A stretch of DNA of 64,000 bases from Exiguobacterium sp. s146 (GTDB lineage: Bacteria; Bacillota; Bacilli; Exiguobacteriales; Exiguobacteriaceae), in the NCBI RefSeq assembly GCF_018618415.1, contig NZ_JACSMA010000002.1:372001-436000 (forward strand), given 5' to 3'. Shown piece by piece: positions 37,576-45,593 of this stretch (position 1 is the first letter of the stretch; each line of letters opens with the position of its first letter). A program made the position numbers and the translations under genes. Under the pieces are notes generated by a model. It was given only the letters and a program-made list of their open reading frames with translations, had not been told where the DNA came from and did no database searches.

Positions 37576-37770
37576 TTATGAAACTTGGACGTTTTCCACG
37601 TATTGCTGCCATCCTGTCATGAACAACGCGTCAGCGACATCGATATCGGATCGAACTTGTGCAGAGATCGAGAACGTCTCGCTGTGAATCGACTCAAAGA
37701 TGACCGTGATCATACCATCGACGACTTCCTTATAGGCTACGAGTTCTGGTGTTTCTGCAAAAAGCATCAT
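37576..37770 (-). CDS. Hypothetical protein, 64 aa
   Basis: Starts MMLFAETPELVAYKEVVDGM after AAGGAG with 8-nt spacing; an upstream in-frame extension of 34 codons overlaps promoter-like sequence and is rejected. Soluble, acidic, no recognised domain. It is flanked by two terminators, so it is its own unit. Function unknown. Confidence 0.65.
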   Translation of the reverse strand: MMLFAETPELVAYKEVVDGMITVIFESIHSETFSISAQVRSDIDVADALFMTGWQQYVENVQVS

Positions 37771-37930
37771 GAGTGTGGCTCCTTTTCGGTTATAAGATAT
37801 GTATAGTGTATCAACGATTATATTGAGAAGAACGTCCCATCGTTCGACAGGCCAAAAGACCCGTTTACCCAACTGTCGAATTACTGGTATCGATTGTTAG
37901 GCTTTTGGATGAATTATCAAATTATTCGTG

Positions 37931-37973
37931 CAAAAAGAGAGACGAACCGCATTCCGGTTCGTCTCTCTTCCTG
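37931..37973 (-). terminator. Terminator after the CvfC/YpgR gene
   Basis: AAGAGAGACGAACC-GCATTCC-GGTTCGTCTCTCTT, a 14-bp stem, with TTTTTG on the minus strand. Confidence 0.9.
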
Positions 37974-38015
37974 TAACTGTAAAAATAATTAAATTCAAGA
38001 TTGTCGAATGATTTG

Positions 38016-39107
38016 TTACTTCGTTCGGTTTGAAATTTGTTGCCACACTGTCCCGAGCGCCGTTTCACCGCTCGTGATCCGTTCTTTCGCGAGGCGTGCC
38101 TGCAACGAGACCTCGAACTCACGATCGTCTTCGGCGATTTTGAGGGCAGGCACGGCCTGTTCATCTCCACAGTCGAACAAGAAGCGAGCGGCCCGCCAGC
38201 GGACGAGCTTGCTCTTGTCTTTGAGCGCCTCAATCATCGAGGGTTGCGACTGTGGCAACGCCCAATCCGATACCGTATCGCCGGCCGTACGGCGGACGAT
38301 CGGTGACGAGTCGACAAGTGCCTGCTCGATATACGTGACATACTCTTCCCGATTCTCTTCGAACATACCAATCATGACGACCGCTTGTCGACGAATGGCC
38401 ATCACCTTGTCTTCGAGGGCGCGGCGGAAGTACACCATGTTGTCCGGGGTAATCTCGAGCTCGTCCAAGAATGCCAAACGCGCTTTCCAATCGTCTGATT
38501 GCAATTGGTTCGCATTGGCCTCATAATCGGCTTCCCGACCGAACGCCCGGGCGACGATGCGGGCGACCCGCTCTTCCGGATACGCCGCCTCGAGCTCTTC
38601 TTGCGCGACGACGCTCACGTCTTCGAGTTCGCCGTAACGCGGGGCTTGTTCGACCCAGCGTCGGTCTTGAATGACGTTTTTCACTTGGGCCTGCACGTCG
38701 AGTGCGGCATCGACAAACCGTTTCGACAGACCGACCCGTTTTTCCGAGTCGCCTTTGACGAGTTTCAATTGCATCGGGACGTCGAGAACGAACTGGACCG
38801 AGACGTGGACCGGTTCATAGTCCGCCGCCATTTGACTCGCCTCGACTTCCGGCACGTCTTCCCCGAACGCGCGACGAATCTCGTTCATGACGTCGTGCCA
38901 ATCATGTTTCGGATGACGTTCGACGGCGAGGAAGTCAGAGACGGCATAGACCGACTTGACCCCACGTAAGCCGACGATGTCCTCAATGATTGGCGGCATG
39001 TCACGGCTCGCCTTGTCGTACGTGACACCTCGGCCCGTGAACGCCGGTTCGACGATAATCTTCAAGTTATTTGGACTTGGCGTTGGTTCGATTGCTACTA
39101 ATTTCAT
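38016..39107 (-). CDS. CvfC/YpgR family protein (Nfu N-domain plus HEAT repeats)
   Basis: 363 residues. N-terminal ~90 residues are a NifU/Nfu N-terminal-like domain (AIEPTPSPNNLKIIVEP, then the GLRGVKSVYAVSDFLAVERH region). The remainder is helical repeats of the HEAT/PBS-lyase type (MAIRRQAVVMIGMFEENREE; SPIVRRTAGDTVSDWAL; KLVRWRAARFLFD). It matches S. aureus conserved virulence factor C (CvfC) and B. subtilis YpgR; mutants of cvfC affect virulence gene expression, mechanism unclear. ATG at 39107 follows GAGGTGATGAGG. A small hypothetical gene lies upstream behind its own terminator. Confidence 0.85.
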   Translation of the reverse strand: MKLVAIEPTPSPNNLKIIVEPAFTGRGVTYDKASRDMPPIIEDIVGLRGVKSVYAVSDFLAVERHPKHDWHDVMNEIRRAFGEDVPEVEASQMAADYEPVHVSVQFVLDVPMQLKLVKGDSEKRVGLSKRFVDAALDVQAQVKNVIQDRRWVEQAPRYGELEDVSVVAQEELEAAYPEERVARIVARAFGREADYEANANQLQSDDWKARLAFLDELEITPDNMVYFRRALEDKVMAIRRQAVVMIGMFEENREEYVTYIEQALVDSSPIVRRTAGDTVSDWALPQSQPSMIEALKDKSKLVRWRAARFLFDCGDEQAVPALKIAEDDREFEVSLQARLAKERITSGETALGTVWQQISNRTK

Positions 39108-39142
39108 CCTCATCACCTCACTCTCAATCGTGACGAAAACGA

Positions 39143-39175
39143 CAAAAAAACGCAAGCGAGTCGCTTGCGTCGTGA
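39143..39175 (-). terminator. Terminator after the 79-aa gene
   Basis: ACGCAAGCGA-C-TCGCTTGCGT with seven T on the minus strand. Confidence 0.9.
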
Positions 39176-39178
39176 ACA

Positions 39179-39418
39179 TCAAAATAGGGCGATGAACTGT
39201 TGGAGCGAATACTCGTTTCCTTCGACGGTGAACGTATCATCTTCTGACACGGGCTCGAGGAAGAATCGCTTCTCTCCATCGGCCTTGACGTATCCGAAGA
39301 TATGGCTCGTTTGATAGAACAATTCCACAATCGTCACCCGGCCGAACGTCATCCCATCATTGATGATTGCCCGGTCCTCCAACTCGCCGCCATTATACAG
39401 TTCAATATACGTTTGCAT
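39179..39418 (-). CDS. Hypothetical protein, 79 aa
   Basis: Starts MQTYIELYNGGELEDRAIIN after AAAGGAGCG; upstream in-frame codons are rejected. Acidic, predicted mostly beta, no recognised family. Flanked by the FMN reductase gene and by a terminator. Function unknown. Confidence 0.6.
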   Translation of the reverse strand: MQTYIELYNGGELEDRAIINDGMTFGRVTIVELFYQTSHIFGYVKADGEKRFFLEPVSEDDTFTVEGNEYSLQQFIALF

Positions 39419-39487
39419 GTTTGTCGTCGCTCCTTTTGTGTTTGTTTTCACAATTCATTTCTATCAAACAATCAGGGCGACTTCAAG

Positions 39488-40048
39488 TTAATTTTTTGCG
39501 TGACGCTTCCAAAAATCAATCCAGTTATAATACTCCGATAACACTCGGTCAATTTGCTGGCGTGACTTCTCATCATGCAATCCAGTCTCATCAATCTTTT
39601 CTTTGCAATGGGTAATGAAGATTTCATTTCCTGGTAAAACATTAGCTCGATTTGTGGCAAATACTTGACGGAGATGAATTTGACATCGCGCTGTCCCGAG
39701 CATGCCCGGAGACGCCCCGGCAATCATGACCGGTTTCTCACGGAGCGGCGTGCCTGGTTCGAGCGACAGCCAATCGATTGCGTTCTTCAACACACCCGGG
39801 ATGCTGTGGTTATATTCCGGGGTAACGACGAGCAATCCGTCCGCCTCGCGCACGGCTCGTTTGAAGTCACGTATGACGTCGGGCTCGTCTGGATCGATCA
39901 AGTCATCGTTATAGAGCGGCATCTCAATCGAAGCAATCTCGACGTGGAACCGATCATGCCCGAGCTCGATGATCGAATGGAGCAGCGCCGTGTTGTATGA
40001 CGCCTTACGAAGACTTCCTGATACGGCAACGAGTTTGAATTTAGACAT
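39488..40048 (-). CDS. NADPH-dependent FMN reductase (azoreductase/chromate-reductase type)
   Basis: 186-residue flavodoxin-like enzyme reducing FMN-bound acceptors such as quinones, azo dyes or chromate with NAD(P)H. FMN phosphate loop SGSLRKASYNTALL (near 10) and isoalloxazine-site TPEYNHSIPGVLKNAIDW (near 75) are intact. ATG at 40048 follows AAGGAGG. It overlaps the preceding hydrolase gene by 8 nt and is the last gene of a three-gene operon (GNAT, hydrolase, reductase). Physiological acceptor unknown. Confidence 0.9.
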   Translation of the reverse strand: MSKFKLVAVSGSLRKASYNTALLHSIIELGHDRFHVEIASIEMPLYNDDLIDPDEPDVIRDFKRAVREADGLLVVTPEYNHSIPGVLKNAIDWLSLEPGTPLREKPVMIAGASPGMLGTARCQIHLRQVFATNRANVLPGNEIFITHCKEKIDETGLHDEKSRQQIDRVLSEYYNWIDFWKRHAKN

Positions 40049-40760
40049 CCTGTACCTCCTTAAACCAATCATTGATGAGTCGTGCTTCAATCTCTGGTGC
40101 TTCCATCATACCCATATGGCTATAAGGCACACTCTCGCGTGTATGGCGCTCTGCCCCGAGGAAAGCGCGGGAGCTGTCCATATTCGGATCTTTGTCACCA
40201 TAGATGAATAGACCCGGCAGTTCGGTCGACCGGACAGTCTCTGTCTCATCGGCACGGTCGCGGATGGCCATCTGGGCGGCGATCACCCCTTCTTTGGACG
40301 TCTCGTACCCGATCTGTTTCGCCCGTTCGATTAATGCGTTGTCCGAGTCCGATGCGAAGACACCCGGAATCATCGTATCGATGAACGGATGCACCCCTTC
40401 TTCCATCACGCGTTCAATCGCTTCATTCCGCTTCGCTTTGGCCAGGTCTGAATCTGCCGCCGCTGTCGAATGAATCAATCCGAAGCCGGATAGCGCGGCC
40501 GGATGGCGACGGACGAGGTTGGTCGTGATATAGCCCCCGAACGAATGACCGAGCACAATCGGACGCTTGAGTTCGCGCAGTTCCATCTCCGCAAGCACCC
40601 AATCCGCAAACTGATCCATCGTCTCCGGTCCGGCCTCGGTCCCGGCATGTCCCGGTAGCGTCAGCGCGTATACGTCCGCGTCAAGCAACGGGATGAGTTC
40701 CTCAAAATAGTCAGGTGACCCACACAATCCATGTAACAGCACAACTTGTCTCAACGTCAT
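40041..40760 (-). CDS. Alpha/beta hydrolase
   Basis: 239-residue soluble hydrolase. Oxyanion motif LLHGLCGSPDYFEELIPLL (near 8), nucleophile elbow GHSFGGYI (near 77), probable acid in FIYGDKDPNMDSS (near 195) and histidine in VPYSHMGMMEAP (near 220). Esterase or lactonase activity is likely; substrate unknown. ATG at 40760 with AAGGGGGGA adjacent; its first 4 nt overlap the upstream GNAT gene, so translation is coupled. Confidence 0.85.
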   Translation of the reverse strand: MTLRQVVLLHGLCGSPDYFEELIPLLDADVYALTLPGHAGTEAGPETMDQFADWVLAEMELRELKRPIVLGHSFGGYITTNLVRRHPAALSGFGLIHSTAAADSDLAKAKRNEAIERVMEEGVHPFIDTMIPGVFASDSDNALIERAKQIGYETSKEGVIAAQMAIRDRADETETVRSTELPGLFIYGDKDPNMDSSRAFLGAERHTRESVPYSHMGMMEAPEIEARLINDWFKEVQDV

Positions 40761-41323
40761 TCCCCCCTTTCGTTCCATTCGTCTTTCAAGAGACGGTACA
40801 TCGTCAAATCCATGAAGCGGCCATGACTATAGGCATAGTCATGGAGCAGCCCTTCCTCCGTAAAGCCGAGTTTTTGCACCAACCGATTCGATCCTTCGTT
40901 CCCCGGGGCGACGAGTGCCGAGATGCGATGAAACTTGAACTCGTCAAACCCGTATCGGATGACGGCCGACGCCGCCTCGAACGCGACACCCCGACGCCAA
41001 TGGCTCGGCGCGACCTCGAAGCCGATTTCGGCTCGGAAATACTGCGGCGTCCAGTTGTGGAAGCCGATTGTCCCAATCAGTTCGTTCGTATCGCGGTCAC
41101 AGATGGCCCAGCGAATCGCTTTTCCTTGTTGAAACTGATCTTTGAAATAGGCGATGACGTTCTTTGCCTCGTAGACGGCTAGTAAAGGATCGGACCCGTA
41201 ATAACGCATCACTTCCTCGGTCGAAAGAATCACATAGAGCGCCCTCGCGTCACGGGGTTCGAGTTCCCTTAAGATGAACCGACTCGTCACGAGCTCGGGA
41301 AAGCTTTTTTTCAACCCCCACAT
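40757..41323 (-). CDS. RimJ/RimL-type N-acetyltransferase
   Basis: 188-residue GNAT protein of the ribosomal-protein-alanine acetyltransferase subfamily. N-terminal LVTSRFILRELEPRDARALY, GFHNWTPQYFRAEIGFEV and the acetyl-CoA loop HWRRGVAFEAASAVIRYGF are typical, ending with AYSHGRFMDLTMYRLLKDEW. Its target may be a protein N-terminus or a small molecule. First gene of the three-gene operon, with AAAGGCGG before ATG 41323. Confidence 0.88.
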   Translation of the reverse strand: MWGLKKSFPELVTSRFILRELEPRDARALYVILSTEEVMRYYGSDPLLAVYEAKNVIAYFKDQFQQGKAIRWAICDRDTNELIGTIGFHNWTPQYFRAEIGFEVAPSHWRRGVAFEAASAVIRYGFDEFKFHRISALVAPGNEGSNRLVQKLGFTEEGLLHDYAYSHGRFMDLTMYRLLKDEWNERGE

Positions 41324-41474
41324 ATGGAATCCGCCTTTCTGCTTCTTTTCCTCAATTATAACCATTTTCCCAAAAAAACCATCATCCCAATCCTCTATAA
41401 CCGCTCAAACATGGCGCACCACGAACGGATTTGCTAAAATCAAACTATAGTGACTTCGAACTGAGGGGATAAAT

Positions 41475-42206
41475 ATGTCAAAACAGTTGTTCTATATTAA
41501 ACAAGACCGAGAACTGCAACGTTTTACACTGCATGGCGTGACGTTAAACGATGTCACCGAGGCGTTATCACTCGCCCGCCCGATGATTATTTGTCGGACG
41601 GACATAAAAGGGATGCGACAGTCGTCCCGGACCCGGTTCCGCTATATCGAGGCGCACGAACTGTCGACGTTCTCGACCAAGTATTTAAATAACCAAACGA
41701 GTTTCACCGCCATCGACTTCCCTGACTATCATCTGCTTGAATCGTTATCGGACCACGAGATCGCTGAAATCTTATTCCTCAGTCACATGGAACGAGGCTT
41801 AAAAGGACCGTTCCTGAACTCGATTCAAAACGAGATTGCCTTCTTCAACGAATCGAACGATCGTCATAGCAGCCTGTACATAAGAGACTGGTCGACGATC
41901 TCGCATTTCTTGCAGAGCGTGTTGCAAAGCAAGCTCGACCGTGACATTCGCAATATCAGTTTCGTCCCGATCCCGCTCCCGGTCATCAATGAGATTTTGG
42001 CGCTGTCACCGCAAGGCTTGATCATTGATTTCGATCATACGAAACGGAGCCTCTTCAATCGCCAGGTGTCGATTGCCTTCTATGTCGCCGGACGTTACGA
42101 GGACATGTCGGTGCTCGAAGAGGACTTTGATGCGAAGAAAGAATCGATCGCATTGAAAGGACAATTGACGTATCGCCGACGGACGTGGGAGATTGAACGA
42201 TTTTGA
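41475..42206 (+). CDS. Hypothetical protein, 243 aa
   Basis: I do not recognise this protein. 243 residues, soluble, no signal peptide, no repeats, mixed charge. Features are HLLESLSDHEIAEILFLSH (near 85), a run AFFNESNDRHSSLYIRDW, and FVPIPLPVINEILALSPQGL (near 175), suggesting a helical N-half and a beta C-half. ATG after a GAGGGGAT site. Monocistronic with a terminator; convergent with no partner. Function unknown. Confidence 0.78.
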   Translation: MSKQLFYIKQDRELQRFTLHGVTLNDVTEALSLARPMIICRTDIKGMRQSSRTRFRYIEAHELSTFSTKYLNNQTSFTAIDFPDYHLLESLSDHEIAEILFLSHMERGLKGPFLNSIQNEIAFFNESNDRHSSLYIRDWSTISHFLQSVLQSKLDRDIRNISFVPIPLPVINEILALSPQGLIIDFDHTKRSLFNRQVSIAFYVAGRYEDMSVLEEDFDAKKESIALKGQLTYRRRTWEIERF

Positions 42207-42231
42207 GTTCATCCATGCTATAATCTTTGTC

Positions 42232-42258
42232 GAACCTGATTCAATCAGGTTCTTTTTT
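42232..42258 (+). terminator. Terminator
   Basis: GAACCTGATT-C-AATCAGGTTC followed by TTTTTTG. Confidence 0.88.
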
Positions 42259-42479
42259 GTTATCCCGCTCATACGGATTACGTTTCAAATCCCATTGCCA
42301 AGCGTCTGGGACACTATTTTTAAAAATTGATAACAAATTGTCTTAATTTTTCGTTAAATTAACTCTTTTCTTTTATCGAGAGGAGGGTATACTAGGAATA
42401 ACCTTCTGGAGGAATGGAAGGCAATATAGAGAAAGCGAGGTGAAAATCTATTCATCACGCGGATGGATAGATACACGAG

Positions 42480-42767
42480 ATGGAACAACTGAAAGTACAG
42501 GGAATGTCTTCGTTCACCAAGTTTGCGACGAATGGAAAAATGCTGAAACTAAAAGATGCAGTAGCCGGCGAGCAGCGGATTTCGCTTCAAGAAGCGACCG
42601 ATATTCAAGTCTCGATGCTCGACGAGGACCATTCGCGCTTCACTATATTCGGTCAGTCACACCCACTTGTCGAACTGACCCTTCCTCACCACTCTTGTGA
42701 AGTGTTACATGCCTGGTTATTACACAAGTTAAAACGACAAAAAATCAAGTTGGCTTCGAACGCCTAA
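42480..42767 (+). CDS. Hypothetical protein, 95 aa
   Basis: Predicted soluble beta-rich protein (ISLQEATDIQVSMLDEDHSR; LVELTLPHHSCEVLHAWL) with a basic tail KLKRQKIKLASNA. The 5' end is uncertain: the ATG at 42480 and another at 42504 both have weak ribosome sites. The 270 nt upstream hold no other gene. No recognised domain; a bidirectional terminator follows. Confidence 0.6.
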   Translation: MEQLKVQGMSSFTKFATNGKMLKLKDAVAGEQRISLQEATDIQVSMLDEDHSRFTIFGQSHPLVELTLPHHSCEVLHAWLLHKLKRQKIKLASNA

Positions 42768-42770
42768 ACA

Positions 42771-42813
42771 AACAAAGCGCGTTCCTCTTATGAGGACGCG
42801 CTTTGTTTGTTTT
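42771..42813. terminator. Bidirectional terminator
   Basis: AAACAAAGCGCG..CCTC-TTAT-GAGG..CGCGCTTTGTTT between two convergent genes. Confidence 0.9.
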
Positions 42814-42979
42814 TTCGATAAATCGTCACGCCGCCGTGTTTCGCTTCACCGACGACTTCAAACAGCCAGCCCTTGTCGACCAAGAGCGAACGGACCGTCA
42901 AAAAATCGTCTCTCGGGACGATGAGTTCGTCGACCGTTCCATCGAGAAGTTCTTGAATCTTAGCTTCCCAGTCGTTCAT
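42788..42979 (-). CDS. Hypothetical protein, 63 aa
   Basis: 63 residues starting MNDWEAKIQELLDGTVDELI; an alpha-beta pattern with DFLTVRSLLVDKGW and GGVTIYRK near the end. Its 3' end lies inside the terminator stem. It follows the 169-aa gene by 20 nt and is the last gene of the pgpA-PAP2 operon. No recognised family. Confidence 0.65.
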   Translation of the reverse strand: MNDWEAKIQELLDGTVDELIVPRDDFLTVRSLLVDKGWLFEVVGEAKHGGVTIYRKNKQSASS

Positions 42980-42999
42980 TTCACTTCATCCCTCTCCGT

Positions 43000-43509
43000 T
43001 TATTGTCGGTTCGCCCAGGCGAACAGCCGCTCACCCGTCTGCATCACATCTCCCGGCTCGAAAACATCTTCCGGCACATGGGGATGTGACGCGATCGGCT
43101 CATCGATGGCGAGCACGACCGCTTCCCCGAGCGCCCGCTCTACATAGTCCGCTACAAATGCAAGCCGGTCAGCGTACGTTTTCGGTGCGGCAGCGTCGAG
43201 GGCGGCAGCATAGGCTGCATCGACTTCGTTGTCCTTCAATAAGACCTCTCCCGCTTCGAGAATGGCAAACGGCGGGACCGCGTCGACGTGAAACACCTCG
43301 TAGGCGCGATATGCCTCCTTATCACACGACAAGAGCGGTACGAAGCGCCGTTGTCCCGTCCACTTCTTTAGCTGGAACAACGTCCGCATCGCCGTGAACG
43401 ATTTGGCGCCTGACGCATCCTTTTCGACCAAAATCGTCGGGGCATCGGCCGCGTCCGCTCGATGTTGGTCCATGAACAACCATGTTTCGACTTGTGAGAC
43501 TAAAATCAA
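43000..43509 (-). CDS. Hypothetical protein, 169 aa
   Basis: 169 residues, soluble, acidic, Ala-rich; two-part pattern with PTILVEKDASGAKSFTAMRT near 25 and a helical C-half. No catalytic motif recognised. TTG start at 43509 behind AAGGAGG, overlapping the PAP2 stop by 4 nt (translation coupling). Role unknown; operon context suggests a link to membrane-lipid genes but that is inference. Confidence 0.7.
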   Translation of the reverse strand: MILVSQVETWLFMDQHRADAADAPTILVEKDASGAKSFTAMRTLFQLKKWTGQRRFVPLLSCDKEAYRAYEVFHVDAVPPFAILEAGEVLLKDNEVDAAYAAALDAAAPKTYADRLAFVADYVERALGEAVVLAIDEPIASHPHVPEDVFEPGDVMQTGERLFAWANRQ

Positions 43510-44090
43510 TTTCGTTTCCTCCTTATCAGCTCCGACGCCGCCACGATGACGAGCGCGACGAGCCAGCCACCGATGACGTCACTGAAATAGTGTACGTTCA
43601 AGATGACCCGGCTGAACGAGACGGCGAGCACCATTGTGACAAGCAAGCCGAACCCGATCCAGTTTTTAGTGCGGCGATATAGCAAAATGGCAAGCATGCC
43701 ATATAAGGCGAGTGACCCCGAGGCGTGGCCGCTCGGGAAACTATACGTCGTCGCGTCGAGCGCGACATCGATTGTCGGTCGATCGACCCCGAACACAAGT
43801 TTCAGGATTTGTGTCACGAGGAGCGTCGCGATAACGACGATTGGCAAACGGAACGCCTCAAAGCGATTCCCTCGCCATAAGAAATACAGCATGCCGATAA
43901 AGGATAGACCAATCAACACCTTCACACTGCCGAGCTCGGTCACATAGACGAACAAAGGTCCTGCGAGCGGTGCAAGCGAAGCGGTGACGAAGCGGTCGAC
44001 CGGTACAACCCAACCTAAAACGACGACCACCGAGAAGAGAACGAATCCAATCGTCCCGGTGATCGCCAGCGCTTGTGAGCGAGAAGTCAT
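43506..44090 (-). CDS. PAP2-superfamily membrane phosphatase
   Basis: 194 residues, about six hydrophobic helices. The three-part PAP2 catalytic motif is complete: KLVFGVDRP (near 94), SFPSGHASGS (near 117) and SRVILNVHYFSDVIGGW (near 160). Such proteins dephosphorylate undecaprenyl pyrophosphate, phosphatidylglycerophosphate or diacylglycerol pyrophosphate; which one is not decidable. Start ATG at 44090 overlaps the pgpA stop by one nt. Confidence 0.9.
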   Translation of the reverse strand: MTSRSQALAITGTIGFVLFSVVVVLGWVVPVDRFVTASLAPLAGPLFVYVTELGSVKVLIGLSFIGMLYFLWRGNRFEAFRLPIVVIATLLVTQILKLVFGVDRPTIDVALDATTYSFPSGHASGSLALYGMLAILLYRRTKNWIGFGLLVTMVLAVSFSRVILNVHYFSDVIGGWLVALVIVAASELIRRKRN

Positions 44091-44638
44091 CAATATAACC
44101 CTTTCCGTTCCCGCATCTCGTCTTCACCGAAATCAGTCATGTCACGCAGACGGTGTGCCAACCGACCCGAGGCGTTCGCTGCAATGGCACCGACGAGGTC
44201 ATCCATGAACGTATGGACTTGGCCGTCATCCATTTTCGTGTCGAGCTGTTTGATGATGCCGATTTTCGCTTTGTCTAAGTATCCGAACGTCGTGACGGCA
44301 ATCGAACCATATGTGTTGACGGCCCCGATCGCAATCGTCTCATCGACACCGAACAAGCCTTCATCCGACGCCACGATTGACAAGAGTGGCTCTGACAATT
44401 GCCCGCGCTCGGCGAGAATGTCGAGTTCCGACCCGACGAGAATCGCGTGTTGGAGCTCGCGTTTATCTAACACGGCCTCGACCGAGTCCATGCAGTCTTT
44501 CAATGACAAGTGTGGCGAATACGGTGCTTGCATTTGATAGACGATTTCGGCGATCGATTCGATCGATACGCCTCGTTCAATCAAGCGAGCCCGTGCCGCT
44601 TCGCGTACATCGCGTGAGTGTGGTACATGTTTCATCAT
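44090..44638 (-). CDS. Phosphatidylglycerophosphatase A family protein (YutG-like)
   Basis: About 182 residues. PgpA-family core: LIERGVSIESIAEIVYQMQA, DEGLFGVDETIAIGAVNTYG, YLDKAKIGIIKQLDTK and TFMDDLVGAIAANASGRLAH match YutG; predicted role is dephosphorylation of PGP in phosphatidylglycerol synthesis, though YutG-type proteins lack several E. coli PgpA TM helices and their activity is less certain. Start uncertain: tandem ATGs at 44638/44635 fit the family; an ATG 27 nt upstream is possible. A perfect palindrome GCGGGAA-CA-TTCCCGC (44643-44658) sits just before the chosen start. Confidence 0.82.
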   Translation of the reverse strand: MMKHVPHSRDVREAARARLIERGVSIESIAEIVYQMQAPYSPHLSLKDCMDSVEAVLDKRELQHAILVGSELDILAERGQLSEPLLSIVASDEGLFGVDETIAIGAVNTYGSIAVTTFGYLDKAKIGIIKQLDTKMDDGQVHTFMDDLVGAIAANASGRLAHRLRDMTDFGEDEMRERKGLY

Positions 44639-44808
44639 AGATGCGGGAACATTCCCGCTACACATCCTTTCATCTCGAGAAGAAGCTCCTCGAAGTACTC
44701 ATTGTCTATTATACTGAAAACTCGAAAAAAAGACTAAGCCCGCTTTGACTTCATTCAATAAATCGGTCATCATAAAAAAGTAGACCACTTTATAAAGGGG
44801 GAACTGGA

Positions 44809-45318
44809 ATGAAGATTGGGGTAGTCTTATTTCCATCAAAACAAGTTCAAGACTTCGCCAACTCGTATCGTAAGCGATACGACACGAAGTATGCCTTGAT
44901 CTCACCTCACGTGACGATCAAGGAACGCACTGAAATCGACGAGGCCGATTTGCCGAAAGTGCTCGAGTATCTCCAGCAAGTCGCTGACTCGACCAAACCG
45001 GTTCAATTGAAAATCGACGGGGTCCGCTCGTTCGCACCGACGAACAACGTCCTCTACTTAAAAGTATTGCCGACGCGCGAACTGTCAGCGCTCCACGACA
45101 AACTGCACGACGGTCTGCTCAAGCAACCTCCGAAATACGAGTTTCTGCCGCATATCACCATCGGTCAAGACTTGACCGATGCCGAGCTGTTCGACGTGCT
45201 CGAACGGATGCGGATGGAGCAGGTGCATTTCGAGGAGACGATCAATCGCATGGCCGTCATGTATGAGCTCGAAAACGAAACATGGAACGTCTATGAGACG
45301 TTCCGGTTCCGCGGATAA
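44809..45318 (+). CDS. yjcG: 2H phosphoesterase / 2'-5' RNA ligase-like protein YjcG
   Basis: 169 residues, two-histidine phosphoesterase superfamily: HVTIKERTEI (near 33) and HITIGQDLTD (near 117) carry the HxT/S motifs. Family members act on cyclic phosphates or 2'-5' linkages; the physiological substrate of YjcG is unknown. ATG after AAGGGGG. Convergent with a small gene. Confidence 0.88.
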   Translation: MKIGVVLFPSKQVQDFANSYRKRYDTKYALISPHVTIKERTEIDEADLPKVLEYLQQVADSTKPVQLKIDGVRSFAPTNNVLYLKVLPTRELSALHDKLHDGLLKQPPKYEFLPHITIGQDLTDAELFDVLERMRMEQVHFEETINRMAVMYELENETWNVYETFRFRG

Positions 45319-45320
45319 GA

Positions 45321-45509
45321 TTACACGCTCCGGTCGACGAAACGACCGGGGCTGTTTTGTTGTTCGGCTTCAATCCATTCTTCTTGACGGGGCCGGATGC
45401 GTTGGACACGTTGAATTCGTGTGACCGGCTCGATGTTCGCCCGTTCTGTTGGTTGAACTTGGCGATTTCCATATTGGACGACTGTGAAATCAATCTGATA
45501 AGGACCCAT
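45321..45509 (-). CDS. Hypothetical protein, 62 aa
   Basis: Starts MGPYQIDFTVVQYGNRQVQP after a strong AAGGAGG at 7-nt spacing, the main reason to call it. Basic, Gln/Arg-rich middle, no domain recognised. It lies 2 nt from the yjcG stop codon in convergent orientation and its 3' half contains a hairpin that serves yjcG. Function unknown. Confidence 0.65.
   Translation of the reverse strand: MGPYQIDFTVVQYGNRQVQPTERANIEPVTRIQRVQRIRPRQEEWIEAEQQNSPGRFVDRSV
45328..45360 (+). terminator. Terminator after yjcG
   Basis: CCGGTCG-ACGAAA-CGACCGG followed by GGCTGTTTTG; inside the convergent small gene. Confidence 0.65.
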
Positions 45510-45559
45510 GATCCAACCTCCTTCACAGGTCCTTACCCGAAATCGTTTCTTGATAATAC

Positions 45560-45592
45560 AAAAAAGGGCGTATCGCTACGCCCTTCCCCATC
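45560..45592 (-). terminator. Terminator after fabI
   Basis: AAGGGCGTA-GCGA-TACGCCCTT with TTTTTTG on the minus strand. Confidence 0.88.
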
Positions 45593-45593
45593 T

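Noticed and set aside
44643-44658. The palindrome before pgpA as a transcription terminator.
   Set aside because: No T-run follows and it is too close to the start codon; it is noted only as a possible operator.
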